A stretch of 64,000 nt of DNA, taken from contig DATCBN010000044.1 in assembly GCA_036511855.1 (NCBI GenBank), positions 58,455 to 122,454 of the forward strand. The letters are read 5' to 3'. The notes under the pieces are model-generated. The model searched no databases. It worked only from the letters and a program-made list of their open reading frames with translations, and was not told the origin of the DNA. A program made the position numbers and the translations under genes. The DNA is from Candidatus Eremiobacteraceae bacterium (lineage in GTDB: Bacteria; Vulcanimicrobiota; Vulcanimicrobiia; Eremiobacterales; Eremiobacteraceae). Shown one piece after another: positions 7,885 through 16,058 of this stretch; positions within the stretch are counted from its first letter, which is position 1, and every line of letters begins with the position of its first letter.

Positions 7885-9471
7885 ATGGCCGTCAAGTACG
7901 ACGCGATCATCATCGGCGGGGGCCACAACGGACTTGTGGCGGCCTGCTATCTCGCGCGCGCCAATTGGAAAGTTCTGGTGCTGGAGCGCCGCTATATCGT
8001 CGGCGGCGCATGCGTCACGGAAGAGAACATCTTCCCGGGTTATAAAGTTTCCACGGCCGCCTACGTCAACAGTCTGTTTCGGCCGGAGATCATCCGCGAT
8101 CTACGGCTCAAAGACTACGGCTACGACATCGTCGAGCGCGACCCGTCATCATTCTCGCCGTTTGCAGACGGACGCTATCTCATGCTCGGCCCCGACCACG
8201 AAATGAACGTGCGCGAGATCGGAAAGTTCAGCGCCAAAGACGCGCAGAATTTCCCGAAATACGAGCAGATGTTGGAGCGAGTGGCATCGGTCGTCGAGCC
8301 GACGCTCATACTCAAACCCCCGAATCTCGTCCACCCCGGCCTCGGCGACTTGTTGCGCATGGCGCCGATGGGACGCGCCATGCAAAAACTCGGCCCGGCG
8401 ATGAGCGAAGCCATCGAAGTGCTCACCGGCCCCGCCCGCCCGATCCTCGACCGCTGGTTCGAATCCGAGGAATTGAAGGCGACGCTCGCCACCGACGCGA
8501 TCATCGGGGCATTCGCATCTCCGTCGATGCCCGGTACGGCATACGTGCTGTTCCACCACGTGATGGGCGAAACCAACGGCAAACGAGGCGTGTGGAGCTA
8601 CGTGAAAGGCGGCATGGGCGGCCTCACGCAAGCGCTTGCCAAAGCGGCCAAGGATCTCGGCGTCGAGATCCGCACCGAAGCCGAAGTCGCGCGCATCATC
8701 ATGAAGAACAACGCCGTCACGGGCGTCGCACTGACCAACGGCGATGAATTTCACGCGGCTCGAGTGGCCAGCAATGTGGATTGCCGGCTCACGTTCACGA
8801 AATTCATGGATCCGAAAGACTTGCCGCCCGACTTCGCCGCCGCGGTCGACCGGATCGATTACAGCAGCGCGTCCGTCAAGATCAACGTCGCGCTTTCAGC
8901 GCTGCCGAATTTCACCGCGTGCCCGGGCAGCGCCGCCGGACCGCAGCATCGCGGCACGATTCACCTTTGCCCGGATCAGGACTTCATCGAGCGCGCATAC
9001 GACGAGGCGAAGTACGGCGCGATGTCCACGAACCCAATCGTCGAGTGCACCATCCCATCGTCGGTCGATCCAACCGTGGCGCCTCCCGGTCAGCACCTCA
9101 TGTCGATGTTCTGTCAGTATGCGCCGTACGCGCTCAAGGAAGGCGAGTGGAACGACGCGCGCCGCGGCGAATTCGCTGACCGCTGCTTCAACATCGTCGA
9201 ACAGCATGCGCCAGGTTTCAAGTCATCGGTGCTCGCAAAACAAGTGCTCACTCCGCTCGACTTGGAAAAGACTTTCAGTCTCACCGGCGGCAACATCTTC
9301 CAGGGGTCGATGGGCCTAAACCAGTTGTTCATGTTCCGTCCGGTGCCGGGTTTCGCCGGCTATCGCACACCGGTCAAGGGATTGTTCATCTGCGGCGCGG
9401 CCGCGCACCCTGGCGGCGGCGTGATGGGGGCGTCGGGCTGGAACGCAGCGCGCGAGATGCTCAAGGGCTAG
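7885..9471 (+). CDS. FAD-dependent oxidoreductase, phytoene-dehydrogenase/PYROXD2-like
   Basis: The Rossmann FAD-binding motif IIIGGGHNGL sits at residues 8-17, followed by an acidic 'LVLERR' strand end. A second dinucleotide-type segment and the C-terminal family motif 'GLFICGAAAHPGGGVMGASGWNAA' (pieces: CGAAAHPGGG, ASGWNAA) complete the flavin site. The length of 528 residues fits. ATG 7885 was chosen because the FAD motif begins immediately after it and GAGG lies just upstream. Members related to CrtI or PYROXD2 desaturate or isomerise hydrophobic substrates; the substrate here is unknown and no carotenoid synthesis genes lie nearby. A second, related enzyme is encoded on the other strand at 10064-11566. 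Confidence 0.88.
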   Translation: MAVKYDAIIIGGGHNGLVAACYLARANWKVLVLERRYIVGGACVTEENIFPGYKVSTAAYVNSLFRPEIIRDLRLKDYGYDIVERDPSSFSPFADGRYLMLGPDHEMNVREIGKFSAKDAQNFPKYEQMLERVASVVEPTLILKPPNLVHPGLGDLLRMAPMGRAMQKLGPAMSEAIEVLTGPARPILDRWFESEELKATLATDAIIGAFASPSMPGTAYVLFHHVMGETNGKRGVWSYVKGGMGGLTQALAKAAKDLGVEIRTEAEVARIIMKNNAVTGVALTNGDEFHAARVASNVDCRLTFTKFMDPKDLPPDFAAAVDRIDYSSASVKINVALSALPNFTACPGSAAGPQHRGTIHLCPDQDFIERAYDEAKYGAMSTNPIVECTIPSSVDPTVAPPGQHLMSMFCQYAPYALKEGEWNDARRGEFADRCFNIVEQHAPGFKSSVLAKQVLTPLDLEKTFSLTGGNIFQGSMGLNQLFMFRPVPGFAGYRTPVKGLFICGAAAHPGGGVMGASGWNAAREMLKG

Positions 9472-9490
9472 CGTTCATCGCCGCTCACCG

Positions 9491-10045
9491 CTATTTTATG
9501 CGGCGGTAGATCCCGTTCTGACGAGCCATAAAGCGATGGTCGACGAGCATTCGCCGCAACGTCGCGAAGTCGGGATGCACTTGCGCTAACGCCGCGTTCA
9601 GGTCGTGTTCGGGATAGGTGGCGTCGCGGTCGAATTGATCGGCGAGCCAGCGCAGCACCACGGTTTGTTTGCTGGCGACCACCGGGATGCGCACGAGCCG
9701 TCCGTCGCGCACGAACGCGGCAAGCGTCTTGGCCTCGTGTGCGTCCATGTCGGCGACCGCCGCCTGCGGCGGAGGACGCCTGAGAAGCGGCACGACGTCA
9801 CCTTCGGGCTGCAGCCAGACGGTGTCGAGGCGCCAAACGCGCCCGGTGCCGGCGCGCTGCTCGACGATGATCCCGGCCTGCGCCAGCAAATAGAGATGAC
9901 GGGTGAGCTTTTCGGGCTGCGTGCTCAATATTTCGGCAAGCGCGGCTTGGCTCCGCGGTTCGAGCGCCAAGAGCCCGACGAGCTTCAGACGCGTTTCGTT
10001 GGCGAGCGCCTTCATCGCCGCGGGAACGCCGGCGTTTTCCATCAC
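9491..10045 (-). CDS. HTH (ArsR-type) regulator with DUF2087 domain
   Basis: Residues about 8-75 form a winged-helix fold of ArsR type ('ALANETRLKLVGLLAL', 'LSTQPEKLTRHLYLLAQAGII'). The second half is a DUF2087 domain ('RDGRLVRIPVVASKQTVVLRWL', 'YPEHDLNAAL', 'DFATLRRMLVDHRFMAR'; pieces only). Proteins with this pairing are transcription regulators of unknown ligand. No metal-binding Cys cluster is visible. Start is GTG 10045 or ATG 10042. It lies 18 bp downstream of the second FAD oxidoreductase on the same strand, so probably co-transcribed and a candidate regulator of one or both oxidoreductases. Confidence 0.82.
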   Translation of the reverse strand: MMENAGVPAAMKALANETRLKLVGLLALEPRSQAALAEILSTQPEKLTRHLYLLAQAGIIVEQRAGTGRVWRLDTVWLQPEGDVVPLLRRPPPQAAVADMDAHEAKTLAAFVRDGRLVRIPVVASKQTVVLRWLADQFDRDATYPEHDLNAALAQVHPDFATLRRMLVDHRFMARQNGIYRRIK

Positions 10046-10063
10046 AGTCCGATTTCCGGAAGG

Positions 10064-11566
10064 CTACGCATCGGCCAATACCGCGCGCGCCGCGCGATAA
10101 CCGGGCGACCCGGTGACGCATCCGCCCGGGTGCGCGCCCGACCCACAGAGATACAATCCTTGCAGCGGCGTGCGCGACGCGAAGCGCTTCTCAAATATTT
10201 GACCCGGCAAGAGCTCGCCATGGAAGATGTGGCCGCCCGACAGCCCGAAGCGCTGCTCCAAATCGGGCGCCGCGAATATTTGGCGAGCTTCCACCGCGCC
10301 GGGCAGATTGGGGGCGAATCGCGCAAGCGAGGCGATGATGCCGTCCGCGGCCATGTTGCGTTGCGCGCTCGTCCATGGACCGTCGCCGCGGTCGTACGGG
10401 AAATACTGCGCGAACACCGATAAGAGGTGCTTTCCGGGCGGGGCGATGCTGTCGTCGGTGGGCGATTGCATGTAGCACTCGATCAACGGCGCGCGCGAAA
10501 CGCTTCCGCCTCGGGCGTCTTCGTACGCCGTCTGCAGATAGCCGATGGAATCGGCGACGTGTATCGTGGCGCTGTGATGCGGCTGCGCATTCGTTCCGGG
10601 CCTGCACGTGTAGTCCGGCAACTCGCCCAGCGCGAAATTCACTTTGAGCGCGACGCCGGTGCACGACCAGCCGCGCACGCGCTGCAAGAACGCATCGTCC
10701 ACTGCATCGGGCGGAGTCAAGTGCAAGAACGTGGTCTTGGGATCGGCGTTTGAGAGCACCGCCGTTGCGAGAAACTCCGTGCCATCTTCGAGCGCCACGC
10801 CGTATGCGCGGCCGTCGCGGACCAAGACGTGCGCCGCTCGCGCCGAACAGCGGATCTCGGCCCCCGCCGCCGCTGCCGCCGACGCGATGGCACGCGCGAT
10901 GGCGCCCATCCCGCCGCGCACGAAACCCCAGGCGCCTTGCACGCCGAGCGCGCGGCCGGCGTTGTGATGCGCCAAGACGTAGCCGGTGCCGGGTGTGCGC
11001 GGCCCTGCATACGTGCCGATCAGCCCATCGTTGACGGACTCCGCCTGCAGCACCGGTGTTTCCACGTAGCGCTCGACGAAATCGGCTGCTGAAGCCTCGA
11101 ACATCGATCGTGAGTCCGCGTCGAATTTTTCAAATGACGGCGCGTCGTCGTTCATCGCGTCGAAGATCAGCCGGCCCAGGCGGCTGCGCTCGGCCTCAAG
11201 CGAACGATATCCGTCGACGTCGCGTTTATTGAACGCAGCGATCTCGCGGGCGTTTGCTTCGTCGTCGCGGGTCAAGAGCAGGCTTCGGCCGTCGACGAGC
11301 GGCGTGAACGATGCCGCAGCTTTACGATAGGCCGTGTAACCGTGAGACGGCAGATCGAGATCGGAGATGATGTCCGGATGCAACAAGCTGCACACGTACG
11401 ATGCGGCCGACACCGTCCAGCCCGGCCACGGATGCTCGCTCACCGATGCGCCCCCGATCACTTCGTGGCTTTCGAGCACGCACACGCGCCTGCCGGCGCG
11501 CGCCAGATAGGCAGCGGCAACCAACCCGTTGTGTCCGGCGCCGATGATCACGGCATCGTAGTGCAT
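10064..11566 (-). CDS. FAD-dependent oxidoreductase, phytoene-dehydrogenase/PYROXD2-like
   Basis: This 500-residue enzyme is a paralogue of the one at 7885-9471: N-terminal FAD motif VIIGAGHNGL (residues 6-15), the same 'SAASYVCSLLHPDII' segment, and C-terminal 'GLYLCGSGAHPGGCVTGSPGYRAA' (pieces: CGSGAHPGG, SPGYRAA). ATG 11566 is preceded by AAGGG at 8 nt. The two enzymes resemble each other along the whole length but are clearly diverged, which suggests different substrates or a heteromeric pair. Operon partner: the HTH-DUF2087 regulator. Confidence 0.88.
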   Translation of the reverse strand: MHYDAVIIGAGHNGLVAAAYLARAGRRVCVLESHEVIGGASVSEHPWPGWTVSAASYVCSLLHPDIISDLDLPSHGYTAYRKAAASFTPLVDGRSLLLTRDDEANAREIAAFNKRDVDGYRSLEAERSRLGRLIFDAMNDDAPSFEKFDADSRSMFEASAADFVERYVETPVLQAESVNDGLIGTYAGPRTPGTGYVLAHHNAGRALGVQGAWGFVRGGMGAIARAIASAAAAAGAEIRCSARAAHVLVRDGRAYGVALEDGTEFLATAVLSNADPKTTFLHLTPPDAVDDAFLQRVRGWSCTGVALKVNFALGELPDYTCRPGTNAQPHHSATIHVADSIGYLQTAYEDARGGSVSRAPLIECYMQSPTDDSIAPPGKHLLSVFAQYFPYDRGDGPWTSAQRNMAADGIIASLARFAPNLPGAVEARQIFAAPDLEQRFGLSGGHIFHGELLPGQIFEKRFASRTPLQGLYLCGSGAHPGGCVTGSPGYRAARAVLADA

Positions 11567-11662
11567 GAGCGGCCCTTCTGCGGCGCATCGCTGCGGCCAT
11601 TCTCACCAAACTCTCACGCCTGATTCAAGAGTTCCTCACCACCGAACAAGTAAGATAGAGCT

Positions 11663-13141
11663 ATGAGCGCTGACCAATCGACGGTTTCGCAATATCGTCC
11701 CACCGGATCCCTGGATCCGGCGTCGGCGCTCTCTCCCTACGCGGGTGCGTGGACCCCGAAGCTCGCCGCCCATCTCCTCCGGCGAGCGGGCTTTGGGGGT
11801 TCGTCCGCCGAGATCGATCGCGCTTCCGCCTCGAGCATGAACGCTGCGGTCGACAAGCTCATCAACTTCGGTCCGGACGATCTTCCGCAATCACCGGACG
11901 CCGATCTCTCGTACGGCAAGGGTGTTCCTCCGGCAAAGCAGCGCGCGGCGAACATCGCCATGCAGCTCTGGTTTCTCAATCGCTTGCTTCAAACTGCAAA
12001 TCCGCTGCAGGAGCGCATGGTCGCTTTTTGGAGCAACCACTTCACCAGCGCGGTCGGGGGCGGCGCCACTCCCACCATGCTCGTCAATCAATACGATTTG
12101 TTCCGCAAGTTCGCGCTCGGCAAATTCAGCGATCTCACCCATGAAGTAGCGAGCGATCCGGCCATGCTCTACTACCTCAACGGCGCGCAGAACAACAAGA
12201 AGCGGCCCAACGAGAATTTCGCGCGCGAGTTGATGGAACTGTTCACGCTCGGCGTCGGCAACTACAGCGAGGACGACGTCCGTGAGAGCGCCCGCGCCTT
12301 CACCGGCTGGACGGTGAACCGGGCCACCGGAGAAGCGCGCTTCGTTCCGCGCCTGCACGACGACGGCACGAAGACGTTTCTCGGCCAGACCGGCACCTTC
12401 AACGGCGACGACATCATCGACATCATCCTGCGACAACCGGCCGCCGGGCGGTTCGTGGCGCACAAAATTTTGCAAGCGTTCGTCTACGACGACCCGGAAC
12501 CGGAACTCGTCGCGGCCGCGGCGGATCAGTTCAGTTCCAGCGGCTACGACGTCCGCGCGCTCATGAACACGTTGCTCCGCTCCAACGTCTTCTATTCGCC
12601 GCGCGCATATCGCGCGCTGGTCAAGAGCCCCCTCGAAGTCGCGATCGGCACGTTGAAGACGCTCGGCGCAACGGCGGTCATCACGCCCATCGACGGCGCC
12701 ATCGCCGCCATGGGCCAGATCCCCATGCATCCGCCGAATGTGGCCGGGTGGCCGGGCGGCGCTCAATGGCTCAACCAAAGCACCGTGCTGGCACGCCTCA
12801 ACTTCGTCAACAGGGTCATCAACATGAATCGGCCAGCCAAAACGGTGGGACCTAATGCAGGCACGACAGGAGCGGCGGCCCCCGGCCCTGCCATGAGCAT
12901 GGCGTCATCCACCGACTGGCTCGGCGGCGTTGCGATGACCGATGGGGCCGCTGTGGCCGACCGCGTCTTGTGGCTCACCGTGCAAGGCGACGCCACGCTA
13001 TCGCAACGGGGCGAGGTCATCAGCTATCTGCAGACCGACGGCGTCGGGAATCCCGTCACCCTCAATGGTGAGAATATCGACGAAAAAATCCGCGGGGCGA
13101 TGAGTTTGGCGATGGCATTGCCGTCGTATCAATTGGCGTAA
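11663..13141 (+). CDS. DUF1800 domain-containing protein
   Basis: A 492-residue protein with the DUF1800 pattern: 'AAHLLRRAGFGGS' near the start, 'RMVAFWSNHFT', 'NENFARELMELFTLGVGNYSEDDVRESARAFTGW' (pieces: NFARELMELFTLG, ARAFTGW), and 'HPPNVAGWPGG'. The family is of unknown activity and nearly always sits beside a DUF1501 gene, as here with a 13-bp gap. No classical signal peptide is obvious at the N-terminus. A 96-bp gap to the divergent oxidoreductase holds the promoters. Confidence 0.9.
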   Translation: MSADQSTVSQYRPTGSLDPASALSPYAGAWTPKLAAHLLRRAGFGGSSAEIDRASASSMNAAVDKLINFGPDDLPQSPDADLSYGKGVPPAKQRAANIAMQLWFLNRLLQTANPLQERMVAFWSNHFTSAVGGGATPTMLVNQYDLFRKFALGKFSDLTHEVASDPAMLYYLNGAQNNKKRPNENFARELMELFTLGVGNYSEDDVRESARAFTGWTVNRATGEARFVPRLHDDGTKTFLGQTGTFNGDDIIDIILRQPAAGRFVAHKILQAFVYDDPEPELVAAAADQFSSSGYDVRALMNTLLRSNVFYSPRAYRALVKSPLEVAIGTLKTLGATAVITPIDGAIAAMGQIPMHPPNVAGWPGGAQWLNQSTVLARLNFVNRVINMNRPAKTVGPNAGTTGAAAPGPAMSMASSTDWLGGVAMTDGAAVADRVLWLTVQGDATLSQRGEVISYLQTDGVGNPVTLNGENIDEKIRGAMSLAMALPSYQLA

Positions 13142-13154
13142 AGGGAAGACCGAC

Positions 13155-14381
13155 ATGGGTTCAAGACGGCAGTTCATCGTTCAAAGCGTCGGCGCGTTCG
13201 CGGGCTTTCTTGCGGTCGACTCGATCTTCTCGCGCGCTGCGCGAGCCGCGAGCGGAGTGTACACCGCCGGGTCGTCCGCCGGGCGCTGCTTGGTGGTCGT
13301 CAATCTTCAGGGTGGAAACGACGGGCTGAACACCGTGATTCCCTACGCCGACCCCAACTACTATCGCGCCCGCCCATCCATCGGCGTCGCGCAGAGCGAA
13401 ATTGTGAAACTCGACGCCGACCTCGGCCTGAATCCGAATCTCGCGGACCTCAAAGAGCTGTTCGACGCACAGCGTCTCGCCATTTTGCAAGGCGTTCACT
13501 ACCCGAACCCCATTCTCTCGCATTTCCGTTCCACCGAGATCTGGCAGACCGCCGCGCCGGACCGCTACGTCACCGACGGCTGGGCGGGCCGCTATCTCGA
13601 TGATGCGCAACTGCCCGCCAACAATTTGTTCAAGGGCGTCGCCATCGGCCCCGTGCTGCCGAAGATGATGATCGCCGACAAGACCGACGTGCCTGCCATC
13701 GCCGATCTCCGCACGTTCGGCTTCAACGGCAAGCGCGACGAACAGCGTCAAGCCGACATGATCCTCAACGGCGCGGCCGATTTGTATCCGTTTGAAAGCC
13801 CGTACCTCTCACTCGTGCAGGACGTCGAACACGATGCGCATGCAGCGTCGCTGCAATTGCCGCAACTTGTCGCGGGCTATAAGCCGGCCGTCGAGTTTCC
13901 GAAGACGCCGTTCGGTCAGGGCCTCAACCTGATCTCGGCCATCGTCAACGCCGGGCTCGGCACCAAAGTATTCTATATCAGCTTGGGCTCGTTCGACACG
14001 CACGTCAATCAGCGCCAGCGACAGGACTCGCTGCTCGCACAATTCGCGGGAGGCATGAAAGCGTTTTATGCCGATCTCGCCGTGCACAAATCCGACGACC
14101 GCGTCGTCACCATGACCTTTTCTGAATTCGGGCGACGAGTGGAAGAGAATGCGAACCGCGGCACCGATCACGGAACGGCGGCACCGATGTTCATCGTCGG
14201 TGGCGGCGTGAAGGGCGGGGTCTACGGCGATCATCCCAGCCTCACCGATCTCGATTTCGGGAATCTCAAGTGGCATACCGACTTCCGGTCGGTCTACGCG
14301 ACGCTGCTCGAGCGCTGGCTCGGCGTATCGTCCACACCCGTGTTGGGGAGCGCGTTCCCCACGCTCTCGTTCGTCTCATGA
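13155..14381 (+). CDS. DUF1501 domain-containing exported protein
   Basis: A 408-residue protein beginning with a twin-arginine-like leader (SRRQFIVQSVGAFAGF), followed by an Ala-rich cleavage region at about residues 30-33. The body has the sulfatase/alkaline-phosphatase-like features of DUF1501: 'VVVNLQGGNDGLNTVIPY', 'ILQGVHYPNPILSHFRSTEIWQTA' (pieces only) and 'TMTFSEFGRRVEENANRGTDHGTAAPMFIVGG' (EFGRR, GTDHG). Presumably secreted through Tat and partner of the DUF1800 protein. ATG 13155 follows AGGGAAG at a good distance. Confidence 0.9.
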   Translation: MGSRRQFIVQSVGAFAGFLAVDSIFSRAARAASGVYTAGSSAGRCLVVVNLQGGNDGLNTVIPYADPNYYRARPSIGVAQSEIVKLDADLGLNPNLADLKELFDAQRLAILQGVHYPNPILSHFRSTEIWQTAAPDRYVTDGWAGRYLDDAQLPANNLFKGVAIGPVLPKMMIADKTDVPAIADLRTFGFNGKRDEQRQADMILNGAADLYPFESPYLSLVQDVEHDAHAASLQLPQLVAGYKPAVEFPKTPFGQGLNLISAIVNAGLGTKVFYISLGSFDTHVNQRQRQDSLLAQFAGGMKAFYADLAVHKSDDRVVTMTFSEFGRRVEENANRGTDHGTAAPMFIVGGGVKGGVYGDHPSLTDLDFGNLKWHTDFRSVYATLLERWLGVSSTPVLGSAFPTLSFVS

Positions 14382-14385
14382 TTAC

Positions 14386-14412
14386 TGTAGTAGGGCAAGC
14401 ATCGCTTGCCCA
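14386..14412. repeat. REP-like single hairpin
   Basis: TGTAGTAGGGC leads into one GGGCAAGC..GCTTGCCC hairpin. This is one of the few family members that does not lie between convergent genes: it sits between the DUF1501 gene and the small exported-protein gene, both on plus, about 23 bp before the latter's start. Confidence 0.85.
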
Positions 14413-14434
14413 TAGGAAAGGATACTGTCAACTT

Positions 14435-14806
14435 ATGGAGCGCAAAGGATTTCTGACGGCCGCGATCGGCGTCGCGGCGGCCATGGCGGCCACAGGTATA
14501 GCGGCCGCTGCCGCGCCGTCGGTTGGGGTGCCGCCGCCGGTTGTCACGCCGCCGCCGGGCCAACCGCAACCGCGACCCACCTCATCTGGCTGGGAGCGCG
14601 GTCAAAACCACAGCAACCGCAACATCACTCGGATTCGCAAACATCTGGAGCGCGTCATCGACGAACTCCAACACGACGAGCACGACTACGGTGGCCACCG
14701 CGAAACCGCGCTCGATCTGCTGCAGCAAGCCCGCACACAGATGCTGGCGGCCGAAGATTACGAATCGAAACACCCGGAACCACAATCCACCACGCGCCCT
14801 ATTTAG
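14435..14806 (+). CDS. Small exported protein, Pro-rich N-terminus and His-rich helix
   Basis: A 123-residue product with a signal peptide (about residues 1-25, Ala-rich h-region), then a Pro-rich linker and a charged helical part rich in His, Asp and Glu ('HLERVIDELQHDEHDYGGHRETALDLLQQA' region). The helical part resembles small periplasmic helical proteins; metal binding by the His/Asp cluster is possible but unproven. ATG 14435 was chosen because the signal peptide starts there; AGGAAAG lies about 16 nt before it. A perfect terminator hairpin follows. Confidence 0.6.
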   Translation: MERKGFLTAAIGVAAAMAATGIAAAAAPSVGVPPPVVTPPPGQPQPRPTSSGWERGQNHSNRNITRIRKHLERVIDELQHDEHDYGGHRETALDLLQQARTQMLAAEDYESKHPEPQSTTRPI

Positions 14807-14816
14807 GGCAACTCAT

Positions 14817-14848
14817 ATGAGCTGCGGATCACACCGGCCGCAGCTCAT
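14817..14848 (+). terminator. Rho-independent terminator
   Basis: An 11-bp perfect stem (ATGAGCTGCGG / CCGCAGCTCAT) with a 10-nt loop, followed by TTCTATTT. It begins 10 bp after the stop of the small exported-protein gene. Confidence 0.75.
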
Positions 14849-14908
14849 TTCTATTTCCAGTCAGCGTCTTCCGGAGGTAAGTATCGCAACCGGCGCGCAC
14901 AAGTCGCC

Positions 14909-15925
14909 ATGCGATTCCTCACTCGAACGTTCGCCTTCAGTGCGGCGCTGGCGTTCACGATGTTCACCGGCTGCTCCAACAGTGCAGCGATCTCGCCGAA
15001 ACTGTCGACGCCAAACGATCACGTGCAGCGCCGGCAACCCAAAGCCGGCTACCACGGTGCGAGCTATAATGCTTGCCCGTCCACTGGCATTCTCGTATAC
15101 GTAGCCGACGACAACGACAACTCAATCAACATCTTCGCCGGCGATCTTGCCGGACAGGGCCCGTGCGGGATTATCAGCGGATCGACAAGCCCGCAAGCGT
15201 TGTCGGTGAAGTCGGGAAATCTATATGTGCCGTATGGCCCTCCATTTCCAAGTGTCAAGGCGTTCCATAGAGGTGACACGGCTCCGTTCAGAGTCTATAT
15301 CGACCGAACGTGCGGCGACGAAGTTCCGGGTGACGCGACGGTCTCCGATGACGGCTTCGTCTTCGCGTCGAATTACTTCGGCCGCGATTGCTCGTCAGGG
15401 TCGATCTCCGTTTGGAAGAAGTCAACCGGAGCTTTTGTGGGCAACTACCCGAACGCGGACGGGCATATTATCTACACCTTGACAATCCAAAAAGACGGCA
15501 CCGTCTATTTCGTCGACGACAGTCCCGCTCTGTCGGTGGGCAAATGCGTGAAAGGCGTGTGCGGCTCGTTCACCAACACGGACGCGATATTCAGGGGCCC
15601 CGGCGGCATACGTTCGGTTGGCGACGAGCACATCGTGCTCGATGATCCGGGCGGCTCAGGCGGCGGTCGGGCTCTAACCTACACTCCGCCGTCATTCGGC
15701 AGCCCCTCCGGCAGTTGCTCGTTCGGCGGCCATGCGCCGAGTGGAATCGACCTGAACTTCTCGCAACATCATATCTTCGTCGTCGATACGTTTCGTGGGG
15801 TCGTGAGTGAATTCAAGTATCCAGCAGGCGGCGGCCACGGCCATCCATGCGTCCTGAGCGGCACCGTTTCGACATCGGGCGGCGACCCGGTGGGCGTCGC
15901 CGTCGACCGGCCGGAGCCGCTCTGA
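14909..15925 (+). CDS. Lipoprotein with beta-propeller-like repeats
   Basis: A lipoprotein signal with lipobox FTGC (Cys about residue 22), then 'ILVYVADDNDNSINIFAG', 'LYVPYG', 'GTVYFVDD' and 'HHIFVVDTFRGVVSEFKYPAGG' blade-like strands (quoted in pieces). The architecture matches two proteins at 60164-61150 and 61629-62675: a 'CP..G.(I/V)(V/K)YV(A/S)D' opening, a 'GDLAGQGPCG' analogue, and a final 'GDPVGVAVD' strand. Probably a lipid-anchored six-bladed propeller; function unknown. GTG or ATG choices are limited; ATG 14909 gives the signal directly. Confidence 0.75.
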   Translation: MRFLTRTFAFSAALAFTMFTGCSNSAAISPKLSTPNDHVQRRQPKAGYHGASYNACPSTGILVYVADDNDNSINIFAGDLAGQGPCGIISGSTSPQALSVKSGNLYVPYGPPFPSVKAFHRGDTAPFRVYIDRTCGDEVPGDATVSDDGFVFASNYFGRDCSSGSISVWKKSTGAFVGNYPNADGHIIYTLTIQKDGTVYFVDDSPALSVGKCVKGVCGSFTNTDAIFRGPGGIRSVGDEHIVLDDPGGSGGGRALTYTPPSFGSPSGSCSFGGHAPSGIDLNFSQHHIFVVDTFRGVVSEFKYPAGGGHGHPCVLSGTVSTSGGDPVGVAVDRPEPL

Positions 15926-15940
15926 ACTGTGCCTTTTGAT

Positions 15941-16020
15941 TGTAGGAGGGCAAGCATCGCTTGCCCAGTTTTTGGGTGAGCGTTGCTCACCCTAGTACTA
16001 GGGCAAGCATCGCTTTCCCC
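15941..16020. repeat. REPIN-like repeat, three hairpins
   Basis: TGTAGGA followed by a GGGCAAGC-type hairpin, then a GGGTGAGC-type hairpin ending in CCCTAGTAC. That TAC is shared with the start of a third GTACTAG copy whose hairpin has one change (GCTTTCCCC). It lies in a 133-bp gap between convergent genes. Confidence 0.9.
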
Positions 16021-16030
16021 GTTTTTTTTT
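16001..16030 (+). terminator. Repeat-derived terminator with T9 tract
   Basis: The third hairpin of the repeat array (GGGCAAGC / GCTTTCCCC) is followed by G and nine T residues (16022-16030), giving a rho-independent terminator for the upstream lipoprotein gene. Confidence 0.5.
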
Positions 16031-16051
16031 GGCCGGCAATAAAGGCCGGCC
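16031..16051. repeat. GGCCGGC hairpin, second repeat type
   Basis: GGCCGGC-AATAAAG-GCCGGCC forms a 7-bp stem. The 12-bp half AAAGGCCGGCCC recurs in inverse orientation at 41279-41290, next to another REP copy, suggesting a second small repeat family often found beside the main one. Confidence 0.4.
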
Positions 16052-16058
16052 CCACAGA

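Noticed and set aside
8450..8475. tRNA-like GTTCGAATCC string
   Set aside because: It lies inside the FAD oxidoreductase coding sequence and no acceptor stem or anticodon arm can be formed around it.
10717..11034. Several Arg-rich frames inside the second oxidoreductase gene
   Set aside because: All are overlapped by the better supported enzyme and have no start signals.
14270..14434. Upstream extension of the small exported protein
   Set aside because: It overlaps the DUF1501 gene and the REP copy; the signal peptide begins at ATG 14435.
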